DNA of 64,000 nucleotides, from contig NZ_NSFV01000012.1 in the NCBI RefSeq assembly GCF_002295115.1, positions 102,500 to 166,499 of the forward strand. Direction: 5' to 3'. The translations under genes were made by a program, and so were the position numbers. The notes under the pieces were generated by a model. The model did no database searches. It saw nothing but the letters and a program-made list of their open reading frames with translations, and was not told where the DNA came from. This DNA is from Mesorhizobium sp. WSM4311 (GTDB lineage Bacteria > Pseudomonadota > Alphaproteobacteria > Rhizobiales > Rhizobiaceae). Shown here piece by piece: positions 1-14,412 of the stretch (position 1 is the stretch's first letter; every line of letters starts with the position of its first letter).

Positions 1-335
1 ATGCGGTCATGCGCAATCACGGCACCGAGCGGCCGGGCAGCTGCGCCTTGCTCTACGAGAAGCGCGCCGGCACATTTTCCTGCGTCGGCTGCGACCAGTC
101 GCTGTTCGAATCCAAGCTGAAGTTCGAGAGCGGCACCGGCTGGCCGAGCTTCAACGACCCGGTGCCCGGCTCGATCGAGACCACTGTCGACCGCAGCTAC
201 GGCATGGTCCGCACCGAGTGCCATTGCTCGCGCTGCGGCAGCCATCTCGGCCACGTCTTCGAGGATGGCCCGCCGCCGACCGGCCTGCGCTACTGCATTA
301 ATGGCGTGGCGCTGAAATTCGAACCGGCGGCTTGA
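1..335 (+). CDS. msrB: Peptide-methionine (R)-S-oxide reductase, 5' truncated by window edge
   Basis: Reduces methionine-R-sulfoxide in oxidised proteins using thioredoxin. The frame is open to the left edge, and codons before the first in-window ATG continue the family pattern (AV-MRNHGTERPG), so the N-terminus lies outside the window. Visible are the two CxxC zinc pairs (CVGC and CSRC), the fold motif FESGTGWPSF and the catalytic cysteine in RYCINGVAL near the C-terminus. The C-terminal half matches the usual MsrB domain with no extension. A strong hairpin terminator follows 20 bp downstream. Identification is firm; only the start is missing. Confidence 0.95.
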   Translation, partial: AVMRNHGTERPGSCALLYEKRAGTFSCVGCDQSLFESKLKFESGTGWPSFNDPVPGSIETTVDRSYGMVRTECHCSRCGSHLGHVFEDGPPPTGLRYCINGVALKFEPAA

Positions 336-355
336 TGCCTCGGAAAAGACTTCGC

Positions 356-381
356 AAAGGGCGGCTTCAGCCGCCCTTTTT
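356..381. terminator. Bidirectional rho-independent terminator
   Basis: A 7-bp GC stem (gggcggc / gccgccc) with a four-base loop is extended by A-T pairs on both sides and ends in a T run. It lies between the end of msrB (+) and the end of the convergent membrane-protein gene (-), so it can serve both strands. Confidence 0.85.
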
Positions 382-389
382 CGTTTGGC

Positions 390-686
390 TCATGCCACGA
401 CCGTCGCGATCAGCCAGAGCGCCGCACCCAACATCATCAGCTGCGCCTTCAGGCCGCCGCCCTTCTCCACCGTCCGCCAGACGGCGATGGTGAGGAAGAT
501 ATTGTAGGGAACGGGGAGGAAATGCACCACCAGCACCAGCCACAGCGGCAGCTTCAATCCAAGCAGGATCAGCGCCAGCGCCGAAGAGAGGATGCTCAAG
601 ATCGTCCCGACGAGCAGCATGTCGCGCCAGAACAGCCGGTCGAGCGGCGCTTCACCCCTCCAGCGCGTACGGAAAAAGTCCGTCAT
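390..686 (-). CDS. Small integral membrane protein of unknown function
   Basis: 98 residues. After a charged N-terminus (MTDFFRTRWRGEAPLDRLFW) there are about three hydrophobic segments, roughly residues 22-45, 48-68 and 80-97, so it should sit in the inner membrane with very short loops. I do not recognise a family. It starts 10 bp after the stop of the upstream gene (697-1137), so the two probably form an operon. The downstream hairpin at 356-381 would end transcription. No catalytic motif is seen and function is unknown. Confidence 0.65.
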   Translation of the reverse strand: MTDFFRTRWRGEAPLDRLFWRDMLLVGTILSILSSALALILLGLKLPLWLVLVVHFLPVPYNIFLTIAVWRTVEKGGGLKAQLMMLGAALWLIATVVA

Positions 687-696
687 CGCCGACGCG

Positions 697-1137
697 TCAC
701 CCCTGCCCCAGAACGTCGGTCACGGCCTCTTCGAAGCGTGTGCACTCCCTCACCAGCCAGTCGGTCATGGCCGGCCAGTTGTCTTCGGCGTAGCAGTTCA
801 CCCGCCACACCGAGTTGATGCCGAGACCCTGGCAACTCTGTTCGGGCTTGAGCTTCAGCCTGGCCTCGATCGCCGGCTGGAAAGGCTTCAGCCGCGACCA
901 GGACTCCGTGGCGCCGAACTTTTCGTTGCGCCCGAAGAAGACGCCGACTTGGTTCTGCGCCGGCGCGACATACATCGAAAGCACCAAAGCGAAATCCGGC
1001 AGCCCGCGCTGCCAGAACCACGGCCCCCGCCTTGCAAGCGTGGCTCTTTCTTGCGGATGCCGCTCGGCGAACAGTGCCCAGAAGCCGCGATGGCGGAACT
1101 CCGAGGCACGGCGGCCACCGAAGTCGAATTCGTTCAT
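697..1137 (-). CDS. Hypothetical protein, possibly DUF4268-like
   Basis: 146 residues, soluble, no signal peptide. The central part (SMYVAPAQNQVGVFFGRNEK) and the tail (an acidic region with NWPAMTDWLVRECTRFEEAV) recall the nuclease-like DUF4268 domain, in which a strand reading vGVelyi.. is followed by a W-rich helix. This is a resemblance from memory, not a match. The first gene of a probable two-gene operon with the small membrane protein just downstream. The ribosome binding site is weak, so the exact start is uncertain. Confidence 0.55.
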   Translation of the reverse strand: MNEFDFGGRRASEFRHRGFWALFAERHPQERATLARRGPWFWQRGLPDFALVLSMYVAPAQNQVGVFFGRNEKFGATESWSRLKPFQPAIEARLKLKPEQSCQGLGINSVWRVNCYAEDNWPAMTDWLVRECTRFEEAVTDVLGQG

Positions 1138-1350
1138 GGCCGGCTGCCCCGCTGCCCGAGGCTGTTTCGAAATTCGTTCTGGCGAGTCATATGATGGCGT
1201 TTTGAGAACGTAGCGTAGCGGACATTTGGGTCCGCACGCAACGCAGGCGCAGAAAACGCCAGGACAGCCAATGCGGCAGACGCCGCATTTGGTCGCGGCC
1301 GAGGACGGCGTGTACCGTCAGATCTCGTCGCCCGTATCTGGCGAACGGGA
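1138..1350. other. Intergenic stretch without a convincing gene
   Basis: About 210 bp between the haloacid dehalogenase stop and the start of the hypothetical gene on the same strand. It contains a small hairpin (gcggac / gtccgc near 1218-1235) and several short inverted repeats. No coding frame looks real. It may hold the promoter of the hypothetical operon. Confidence 0.4.
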
Positions 1351-2079
1351 TCAATGCTTCTCCTTCGCTGCGCGATGCATAGCGGCAAAGTCTGCCAAGG
1401 TTGGAAAATGACCTCCGACCTTCGGCTGGGCAAGAGGCCGCTTCGTTGCACCTGACCCCTCCATCCCAAACCTGCGGTCGATCCAAACGCTGGCGAGCCC
1501 GATGCTCTCTGCCGGCGCATGATCATGAAACAGACTCTGGGCCACATGAAGGACTTCATCCTGCTGAATGCCCAGATCCTGCTTCAGCCTGCCGAACAGG
1601 AAACGGAAGTTGCCCAGATCCGGCTTGTAGCTGCCTATGTCTTCCGCCGTGTAAACGGCATCGAAGCTCACACCGAGCTTGCGGTTTGAAGCCGCGAAAC
1701 TCTGGCCGTCGACATTGGACAATACGACCAAACGGAAGTGCTGTTTCAGATAGGCCAGCGCCTCCCTGGAATCCGGAAAGGCGGGCCAATCGGGCACCGA
1801 GGTGCCGAAACGTTCATGCAGATCAGCCTGCGCGGTGATCTCCCAATGTCGAGCCAGCCTTGCGTGCACTGCCGCCAACAGTGTTTTGTAGTGCAAGGAA
1901 GGAGTCTCGGCTTCCTGCCGCGTCTCTATTTCCCCATAGGTTTCCAACGCTTCGTTTCGGCTGATTTCGCGATTTGCCATGCTCAAAAGCGGCTGAAGTG
2001 CGTTCCAGATGCCGGTTTCCCAGTCGATGAGCGTGCCATAGACATCGAATGTCAGCGCTTTGAAACGAGTCAAATCCAT
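1351..2079 (-). CDS. L-2-haloacid dehalogenase, HAD type II
   Basis: Hydrolyses L-2-haloalkanoic acids to D-2-hydroxy acids, or acts on a related small substrate. HAD motifs are in order: nucleophile Asp in FDVYGTLIDW (residue about 12), motif II Ser/Asn in VLSNVDG, motif III Lys in SYKPD, and the type II tail HVAQSLFHDHAPA followed by ASVWIDR. Length of 242 residues suits the family. I chose the ATG at 2079 because a GAGGA sits 8 to 9 bases upstream; an in-frame GTG five codons earlier overlaps that site. Next to an AraC gene on the same strand, which may control it. Confidence 0.85.
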   Translation of the reverse strand: MDLTRFKALTFDVYGTLIDWETGIWNALQPLLSMANREISRNEALETYGEIETRQEAETPSLHYKTLLAAVHARLARHWEITAQADLHERFGTSVPDWPAFPDSREALAYLKQHFRLVVLSNVDGQSFAASNRKLGVSFDAVYTAEDIGSYKPDLGNFRFLFGRLKQDLGIQQDEVLHVAQSLFHDHAPAESIGLASVWIDRRFGMEGSGATKRPLAQPKVGGHFPTLADFAAMHRAAKEKH

Positions 2080-2159
2080 ATCGGTGATCCTCACACACGC
2101 GTAATTTCCGTATCCGTAGCGCCGCGCGAGGCCGATATCTCGGCAGAACCTTCCGGATT

Positions 2160-2912
2160 TTAGGCTTTTCCTCCCGTTCTTCCGAGCAGATTTCGGCGAA
2201 TTTCGGCCGGGGTTGAGTTTCGCTCCCGCCGCATTGCGCGCGTCAAGGCGCTCTGGTCAGAGTGACCACTGAAAATCGCGATATCCGCGATGGAAAGGCG
2301 CGGATCGGCAAGCAGCCGTTCAGCCGCATCGAGGCGCATCGCAACCAAATGCGCGTGCGGCGTGGTCGCGCGCCGTCTGGTGAAGGCTTCATGCAGACGG
2401 GTTGGGCTCATCCCTGCCGCTTCCGCGATATCCGCAATGCGGATTGGCTCGGCAAGCTTTCGTTGCATGAACGCCGTGGCTCTTCTGACAGCAAGCTCTG
2501 CGCGATCCGGACGATCCCTTGCAGGAGCGATGCGATCCAGCAGCAATGTGGACCAGGCGTCTCGAAGCGAGGCGGAAAGCTCCTGCGATGTCGCCAGCAC
2601 CGCCATGTAGTCGATCAGGCCGTGAACCTCCCGGCCGATCGCAAAAAATGCGGGTATGTCTTCATCCGGCTCCCGGATGCCGAGGCGGGACGGCAGGTCG
2701 AGTACGACGAAAGAGCCCGTTTGTTTGGCGTAGAACGCGTGCTGGCAACCGGCAGAAACAAAGACGCCAGTGCTGCCCGAAACCCGTCCTGAACGGTGCC
2801 CCAGATCGATTTCGAGTGCTCCGGAAACCGGTAGGACCACTTGGGGATAGTCATGCTGGTGCCTCTCGACCTCCCCGGAATATCTTCGGATTTCAACGAC
2901 GGTCTCGTTCAT
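2160..2912 (-). CDS. AraC-family transcriptional regulator
   Basis: About 250 residues. The N-terminal half looks like a cupin ligand-sensing domain (HQHDYPQVVLPVSG), the C-terminal hundred residues hold two helix-turn-helix units: IRIADIAEAAGMSPTRLHEA and the second with LSIADIAIFSGHSDQSALTR, ending in the usual P-A-E-I-R-R motif. It should activate or repress a nearby catabolic gene; the haloacid dehalogenase 80 bp downstream on the same strand is the obvious candidate (inference). An in-frame ATG nine codons earlier (2939) is possible, but AGGA lies 8 to 9 bases before the ATG at 2912. Confidence 0.82.
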   Translation of the reverse strand: MNETVVEIRRYSGEVERHQHDYPQVVLPVSGALEIDLGHRSGRVSGSTGVFVSAGCQHAFYAKQTGSFVVLDLPSRLGIREPDEDIPAFFAIGREVHGLIDYMAVLATSQELSASLRDAWSTLLLDRIAPARDRPDRAELAVRRATAFMQRKLAEPIRIADIAEAAGMSPTRLHEAFTRRRATTPHAHLVAMRLDAAERLLADPRLSIADIAIFSGHSDQSALTRAMRRERNSTPAEIRRNLLGRTGGKA

Positions 2913-3487
2913 CGACAAGTCCTGCGTAAGCGTGGGCATCGCTCTCGGTGATGCGACGCCGCCGAAGACGGTTCGTTTGGATTTAAACCCCGTGTGCTGA
3001 ACGACCAGTCTTTTGTGGAGAACATCCCTCGGCTCCGTTGTAGCGGAGCACAGCGCCGGCGCGAAGAGCGTTTATCCCAGCACAACTTTCAAGACTTGCT
3101 CACAGTCCGCGAGGCCAACGGTCTTGGTGTTCTCGGTTGGTAGGGAAAACTTTGCGGCAGGTGACCACTGAGCTGCAGGCGACCAAGCATGTCTCCCGAA
3201 AGTGGGCACCGGTTTCGGGATAAAGACATGCGTAAAATCAAAACCTAAAGCGCATGGAGCGAACCCGAAGGATCGCGACGCACTTTAAGCAGCGGTCCAA
3301 ATTTAGATGCGCTCCGCCCTCGATATGCCGATCCGAAATCGAGGGGCCTCGGCTTCACGCGGCGGCCAGGATCGATTTCGTCATCCTGAGCCGCCCGGCC
3401 TGCTCATGTGACGCCACCGCCATCGCTGGCCGAGGCGCGGCGGCCGCCGACGTCAAACCACTCATGGCCGGTTTCCGGCCACGCGCC
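2913..3487. other. Long intergenic region between AraC gene and gapR
   Basis: About 570 bp with no convincing reading frame on either strand. The middle holds a rhizobial palindromic repeat (3187-3291). A short hairpin (ggccgg / ccggcc near 3469-3483) lies just past the gapR stop and might help end gapR transcription. The remainder shows nothing I can identify. Confidence 0.5.
3187..3291. repeat. RIME-like palindromic intergenic element, copy 1
   Basis: First palindrome 3187-3231: outer arms gcatgtc / gacatgc enclose an inner inverted pair (cccgaaa / tttcggg). A second, weaker palindrome follows (ctaaagcgca ... gcactttaag). The two-palindrome layout and the motif match the class of Rhizobiales intergenic mosaic elements. 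Related copies lie near 9276, 26857, 34062 and 34692. Confidence 0.7.
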
Positions 3488-3748
3488 TTACACCATGCCG
3501 AGCGCGGCCATGTACAGATCGAGGATCGCATCCTCTTCCTGGCGCTCGGCCTGGTCCTTCTTGCGCAGGCGGATGATGGTGCGCATCGCCTTGGTGTCGA
3601 AGCCGGTGCCCTTGGCCTCGGCGAACACTTCCTTGATGTCGTCGGCGATCGTCTTCTTCTCTTCCTCGAGCCGCTCGATGCGCTCGATGAAGGCACGCAG
3701 CTGGCCGGCGGCAACAGTCTGGCTGGTCTCGGTGATATCGTCGGCCAT
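3488..3748 (-). CDS. gapR: GapR-type chromosome-binding protein (DUF2312)
   Basis: 86 residues from the ATG at 3748, which has GGAG six bases upstream; the longer open frame is not needed. The core TVAAGQLRAFIERIERLEEE followed by KKTIADDIKEVFAEAKGTGF is nearly the family consensus. GapR proteins form coiled-coil tetramers that clamp overtwisted DNA ahead of replication and transcription in Caulobacter and help gyrase and topoisomerase IV. The gene stands alone, with the pyruvate carboxylase stop 160 bp away on the same strand. Identification is strong; the detailed role is by family. Confidence 0.92.
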   Translation of the reverse strand: MADDITETSQTVAAGQLRAFIERIERLEEEKKTIADDIKEVFAEAKGTGFDTKAMRTIIRLRKKDQAERQEEDAILDLYMAALGMV

Positions 3749-3907
3749 GTTTTTCTCCAAAAGGGTTCGGCGCCGCGACTCGGCGAAAGACGGCGGCAAA
3801 TTTGAGCCGGTTCGATGCCCGACCGGCGGCGGCGGGTCAAGCTGTTATCGAACAAGGCATGGGGGCTGCCGACAGAAGCCGACAGCCTGCCCGCCCTTTG
3901 CCGCTTC

Positions 3908-7366
<3,459 letters not shown>

Positions 7367-7601
7367 GGACTGGGCTCCAGCAGCGGCAGGGACGGGAAAT
7401 CGGTGCAATGATTAGCGTGAAAATGCTGCAGTGCAAACAAAATCAACGCCGGTTTAAACCGATTTAAATCAATTATCCGGCCAACACTCGCATGCCTTAG
7501 CCCGAACGGACGGAACAATGACGACAATTTCGATCCTGGATGCGATCTCTCCGCCTGAGAGGTGCCGGCAAGAAAGATCATCGCCGACCCGAACGCACCA
7601 A

Positions 7602-7634
7602 AAGAAAATGCCCGGCGCGTCGCGCCGGGCATCT
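7602..7634 (-). terminator. Rho-independent terminator after livK
   Basis: Inverted repeat gcccggcgcg / cgcgccgggc with a minimal loop, followed on the minus strand by attttctttt. It lies 26 bp past the livK stop and would end the liv transcript. Confidence 0.8.
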
Positions 7635-7659
7635 TGGATTTCAGACCTGCCAGAGCAGC

Positions 7660-8775
7660 TTATTTCGGGAACCAGGAATACTTGCCGTCGTCCTTCTTCT
7701 TCCACTCGTACATGATGTAGCCCGGCAGCTTCGGGTCGCCCTTGGCGTCATAGGCAAGATCGCCCAGCACGGTCGGGAACGGGCCGCTTTCATGCATCGC
7801 CTTGGCGACGGCCTGCGGGTCGTTCGTCTTGGCGGCAGCGGCCGCCTCGGCGACCACCTGCACGGCGGCGTAGGCGTAGAGCGTGTAGGCTTCCGGCTCG
7901 AAGCCCTGCGCGCGGAACTTCTCGACGAGTTCCTTGTTGGCCGGGATCAGGCGCGGATCGGGTCCGAACGTGTTGAGCGTGCCGGCGACGGCGTCGCCCG
8001 CGATCGCGGCGAGTTCGTCCGTCACGATGCCGTCACCCGACATCATCGGCGCCTTGAGGCCCTGGTCCGCCGACTGGCGGATGATCAGGCCGGCTTCGGT
8101 ATGCAGGCCGCCCCAGTAGATCAGGGTGACGCCGGCTTCCTTCATCTTGGCGATGAGCGCCGAGAAGTCCTTGTCGCCGACATTGACGCCTTCATACATC
8201 ACTTCCTTGACGCCCGCGGCGTTCATCGCCTTCTTGGTTTCATCGGCGAGGCCCTGGCCATAAGGGGTCTTGTCGTGCACGACGGCGACCTTGGCATCCT
8301 TGAAGTTCGCGGCGATGTAGGCGCCGGCGATGCTGCCCTGCTGATCGTCGCGTCCGCAGGTGCGGAACACGTTCCACAGACCGCGCTCGGTGAACTTCGG
8401 GTTGGTCGCGGCCGGCGTGATTTCGACGATGTTGTTTTCGGCGTAGACTTCCGAGGCCGGGATCGAGACGCCCGAGTTGAAGTGGCCGATCACGAACTTG
8501 ACGCCGTCGCCGACGAACTTGTTGGCGACCGAGATGCCTTGCTTCGGATCGGAGACGTCGTCGCCGACTTCGAGCTTGATCTGCTCGCCGTTGATACCGC
8601 CCTTGGCATTGATCTCGGCGACCGCCGCCTCTGCGCCCTTCTGCAGCTGTGCGCCGAAGGCCGCATTCGGACCGGTGATCGGACCGGCAACGCCGAACAT
8701 TACATCAGCCCACGCGTTGCCGCCGAACGCGACAAGCGCGGTCAGGGCGACGGCGGACAAAAGTGACTTTTTCAT
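7660..8775 (-). CDS. livK: Branched-chain amino acid ABC transporter, periplasmic binding protein
   Basis: 371 residues. Signal peptide at the N-terminus (MKKSLLSAVALTALVAFGG, cleavage near NAWA-DV), then a mature protein of the LivJ/LivK type-I periplasmic fold: VAGPITGPNAAFGAQLQKGA at the start, TPYGQGLADE and a C-terminal YEWKKKDDGKYSWFP. Captures leucine, isoleucine, valine or similar amino acids and delivers them to LivHM. It is the last gene of the liv group on this strand, 137 bp from the small membrane gene upstream, so it may also have its own promoter for higher expression. Substrate range is by family. Confidence 0.93.
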   Translation of the reverse strand: MKKSLLSAVALTALVAFGGNAWADVMFGVAGPITGPNAAFGAQLQKGAEAAVAEINAKGGINGEQIKLEVGDDVSDPKQGISVANKFVGDGVKFVIGHFNSGVSIPASEVYAENNIVEITPAATNPKFTERGLWNVFRTCGRDDQQGSIAGAYIAANFKDAKVAVVHDKTPYGQGLADETKKAMNAAGVKEVMYEGVNVGDKDFSALIAKMKEAGVTLIYWGGLHTEAGLIIRQSADQGLKAPMMSGDGIVTDELAAIAGDAVAGTLNTFGPDPRLIPANKELVEKFRAQGFEPEAYTLYAYAAVQVVAEAAAAAKTNDPQAVAKAMHESGPFPTVLGDLAYDAKGDPKLPGYIMYEWKKKDDGKYSWFPK

Positions 8776-8912
8776 TTAAACGCTCCCATTAACGGAGTGG
8801 GCGTGGATGAAGCTTTCATGCGATGCCCACCCTTATCGCAGAAAGCATAGTTTGCCGATTTTCAGGCACTTGTCACGCCGATTCATCCCTGACCCGGCGT
8901 TAATGATGAACG

Positions 8913-9260
8913 TCAACCTTTCGGTTTCCAGCTCAAGATTGAAGCTCTTTCGTAGAGCCAATTATACTGTGTGACCATCTGGTTGGTTCGTGTGTATTGA
9001 TAGCCGACGAAGCCCAATATCATCAGCACGATGGTGTCGACGATATAGTACTGCAGCGAGAACATCGTGCCGTCGAACAGCGCGTGATGGATGAAGCGGA
9101 TGCCGATGCCGAGACCCAGCAGATAGGCGAAAAGCTGGATGAAGGAGCGCCATGTCTGGGCGCTGGCCTTGCCAGTCATCCAGGCCGCCCAGCCGCCGAG
9201 CAGACAGGTGACGAAGAAGAACTGCCAGATCGAGGGTTCCTCATAGAGAATGCCCTGCAT
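8913..9260 (-). CDS. DUF6867-like small membrane protein in the liv cluster
   Basis: 115 residues with about three to four hydrophobic segments (FFFVTCLLGGWAAWM, LFAYLLGLGIGIRFI, YYIVDTIVLMILGFVGYQY) and a basic, soluble tail. It resembles a family (DUF6867) that I recall as commonly found beside livF/livK in Rhizobiales; its role is unknown. Position between livF and livK on the same strand suggests a part in branched-chain amino acid transport, for example stabilising the permease or linking uptake to membrane state (inference). A palindromic repeat separates it from livF. Confidence 0.75.
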   Translation of the reverse strand: MQGILYEEPSIWQFFFVTCLLGGWAAWMTGKASAQTWRSFIQLFAYLLGLGIGIRFIHHALFDGTMFSLQYYIVDTIVLMILGFVGYQYTRTNQMVTQYNWLYERASILSWKPKG

Positions 9261-9275
9261 GATGAAGTCTCCCTA

Positions 9276-9371
9276 GCATGATCCCGAAAAGTTGCAGACT
9301 TTTCGGACAAGGATCATGCGACAAACAAACAAGTTGGAGCGGGATACCGGATGCACATTCCGCTCCAAACT
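9276..9371. repeat. RIME-like palindromic element, copy 2
   Basis: Palindrome one: gcatgatcc ... ggatcatgc with inner gaaaagt / acttttc. Palindrome two: agttggagcgg ... ccgctccaaact, whose right arm runs into the livF stop codon. Same class as copy 1. In the transcript it forms two stable stems between livF and the next gene, so it may tune mRNA levels inside the operon. Confidence 0.8.
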
Positions 9372-10099
9372 CAGTGATGTCCGCCTTCGAGATAGGCGGC
9401 GCGCACTTCCGGATTGGCGAGCAGTTCCTTGCCGGTGCCGCTCATCGTCACATTGCCGTTGACCATGACGTAGCCGCGCGTGGCGAGCTTCAGCGCGCCG
9501 AACGCGTTCTGCTCGACCAGGAACACGGTCAGCCCTTGCGTGCGGTTCAGCTCGCGGATGGCATCGAAGATCTGCTTGACGATCAGTGGCGCCAGGCCCA
9601 GCGACGGCTCGTCGAGCAGAAGCAGCTTCGGCCGCGCCATCAGCGCGCGTCCAATCGACAGCATCTGCTGCTCGCCGCCCGACAGCGTGCCGCCGCGCTG
9701 CGCGATGCGCTCCTTGAGCCGCGGGAACAGCGCGAACACCTTCTCGACGTCCTCGTCATAGTGTTTGAGGTTGTCGAGGCTGGCGCCCATCTGCAGGTTT
9801 TCCATCACCGTCATGCGCGGGAAGATGCGCCGGCCTTCGGGTGACTGGGCGATGCGCATGCGGGCGATCTCGTGCGTCGGCAACTGGGTGATGTCGGTGC
9901 CGGCGAAGGTGATGGTCCCCGTGCGGGCGCGGGGAGCGCCGAAAATGGTCATCATCAGCGTCGATTTGCCGGCGCCGTTGGCGCCGATCAGCGCCACGAT
10001 CTCGCCCTCCTTGACGGTGACATCGACGCCGTTCAGCGCCCGGATGTTGCCGTAATAGGTCTCCACGCCCTTGATATCGAGCAGCGTTGTCCTGGCCAT
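9371..10099 (-). CDS. livF: Branched-chain amino acid ABC transporter ATPase LivF
   Basis: 242 residues from the ATG at 10099, which overlaps the livG stop (TAATG), giving translational coupling; the longer open frame belongs to the livG tail in another phase. Walker A GANGAGKST, signature LSGGEQQMLSIGRALMARP, Walker B LLLLDEPSLGL and the switch His region VFLVEQN are all intact. The motif Y-Y-G near the N-terminus is typical for LivF. Forms the ATPase heterodimer with LivG that powers the LivHM permease in the inner membrane. Confidence 0.95.
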   Translation of the reverse strand: MARTTLLDIKGVETYYGNIRALNGVDVTVKEGEIVALIGANGAGKSTLMMTIFGAPRARTGTITFAGTDITQLPTHEIARMRIAQSPEGRRIFPRMTVMENLQMGASLDNLKHYDEDVEKVFALFPRLKERIAQRGGTLSGGEQQMLSIGRALMARPKLLLLDEPSLGLAPLIVKQIFDAIRELNRTQGLTVFLVEQNAFGALKLATRGYVMVNGNVTMSGTGKELLANPEVRAAYLEGGHH

Positions 10100-11573
10100 T
10101 ATTTGCCCCCTCCACGCTTGCCCGACACAGGCTTGGCCGCACCGGTAGTCTTGGCGGAAGCATGGCTGGTCGCCACCTTGCCGGCGTCGACGCGGCGCGA
10201 GAATTCCGTGTCTTTGCCCTGACCTAGCAGCTTGGCCTGCTTGACCCATTCCTCGCGCGCAATGCGTCCGTCAAAGGCGAGATAGGCTTCGGCAGCCTCG
10301 ACATCGGCCTTCTTCCAGGCGCCGATCTGGTCGAAGTGGAAGATGCCGTGCTCGTTGAGCTTCTTCTCGTTGACCGTACCGATGCCCTTGATGCGGGTCA
10401 GGTTGTCGGCCTTGCCGCCACGAGGGGCGGCGAGGCGGTTCGAAATGCCTTCGGCCTTTGCCGCGGGCGCCTTGGCGGCCGTTTTCTTCGGTGCCGCTTT
10501 CGCCGCCGGCTTGGCCGGCGCGGCCGGTTTTGCGACGGGTTTACTCGCCACGGTAGCCGCGCGGGCATCGACCTGTGCCGCCTTCGAGGCGCCTTTCGAC
10601 ACCGTGACGCGCTCGCCATCGCTGTGTCCGACGGTGTCGGTCACGGGTCCGGCCAGGTATGACGACGATGTCCCCGGACCATGTGCGGCATCCGGCCCAA
10701 TGTCGAGCTGCTCGATGACGTCCTCGTCGCCGACCTCGGTCAGCACGGTCTCGACCTCCTCGTCGTCGACGCCGAGATAGGCGGCGATGACGCGTGGATC
10801 GGTGCGCACCGACTGCGGATTGCCGTCGGAGATCTTGCGGCCATACTCCAGCACCACGACATGGTCGGAAATCTGCATGACCACCGACATGTCGTGCTCG
10901 ATCAGCAGGATCGAGGTGCCGGTGTTGTTCTTGATGTCCATCAAGAGCTCGTTGAGTGCCGCCGATTCCTTCGGGTTGAGGCCGGCCGCCGGCTCGTCGA
11001 GGCACAGAAGTTCCGGACCCGTGCACATGGCACGCGCAATCTCGAGGCGCCGCTGCGCGCCATAGGGCAGATCGCCGGCCGGATCGTCGGCGCGATCGAC
11101 GAGATCGGCCTTCTCCAGCCAATGCCTGGCCAGGTCCATCGACTCTGCCGATGCCTTGCGGTAACCGCTGAAGCCGAACAGGCCGAGCACCGTATAGCCC
11201 GAGGCCTTCATCAGCTTGTTGTGCTGGGCAACCAGAAGGTTCTCCAGCAGCGTCATGCCCGAGAACAGGCGGATGTTCTGGAAGGTGCGCGCCACCTTGG
11301 CGCGCGCCGGGATCTCATGGTTGGGCAGCCGTTCCAAGAGATAGGTCGAGCCGTCGGAACGGTTGAGCGTGATCATGCCTTCGGACGGCTTGTAGAAGCC
11401 GGTGATGCAGTTGAACACGGTGGTCTTGCCGGCGCCGTTAGGCCCGATCAGCGCCGTGATCTCGCCGCGTCTGGCTGTGAAGGAGAGGTCGCCGATGGCG
11501 ACCAGCCCGCCGAACTTCATCGACAGATGTTCGACCTGCAGGATGGCGTCGTTCATTTGCGTGGTCGCGTTCA

Positions 11574-11574
<1 letters not shown>
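10099..11574 (-). CDS. livG: LivG ATPase with Ala/Lys-rich linker and helix-hairpin-helix C-terminal domain
   Basis: 491 residues, about 230 longer than ordinary LivG. Residues about 10-265 form a complete ATPase (GPNGAGKTT, then LCLDEPAAGLNP and LLIEHDMSVVM). Next come an acidic stretch and an Ala/Lys/Pro-rich linker (about 325-390), and from 392 a domain starting LTRIKGIGTVNEKKLNEHGI and containing FHFDQIGAWKK, like the H3TH/helix-hairpin-helix domain (COG3743-like). A related domain ends L21 in this same window. Ends in a basic, disordered tail. Start at 11574 overlaps the livM stop (TGATG); an in-frame ATG six codons later is possible. Function of the extension is unknown. Confidence 0.93.
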
Positions 11575-13169
<1,595 letters not shown>

Positions 13170-13173
13170 GATC

Positions 13174-14076
<903 letters not shown>

Positions 14077-14412
14077 GTGTACGTGGCTCCCCTGGAATGT
14101 CGCCCATGCAGACGCATTCCTTTTCGTATTTCCCCTAGTCGTAAAGTTTCGAGCCCGGATTGCAACGTGATTTTTTTGACCGCCCCGCGTGTTTCCGATT
14201 CACGTCGTTCCGACCGCCCGTTTTCTGCACCCGACCCCTGGACTATCGCGGACCCTATCATTGGCATAACGCAATGTCTTTGACGATTCGGCCGTATCAT
14301 GCGCCCCGTTTCGAAGAAATCATCGTCAAAATTAGGTGACAAGAGGAATCGTTGCGTTCCTGACAAGGTTGGTCTTTTCGTCACACTCCTTTCCGCAGCG
14401 TCAGGATTCTCC
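14077..14412. other. Intergenic region holding the liv promoter
   Basis: 336 bp between the livH start and the stop of the hydroxyproline epimerase gene upstream, both on the minus strand. It must contain the liv promoter, but I see no clear operator. No convincing reading frame or terminator hairpin was found here. Confidence 0.45.

Noticed and set aside
14077..14412. Riboswitch or attenuator upstream of livH
   Set aside because: No leader peptide with a run of branched-chain codons and no alternative stem pair with T run was visible.
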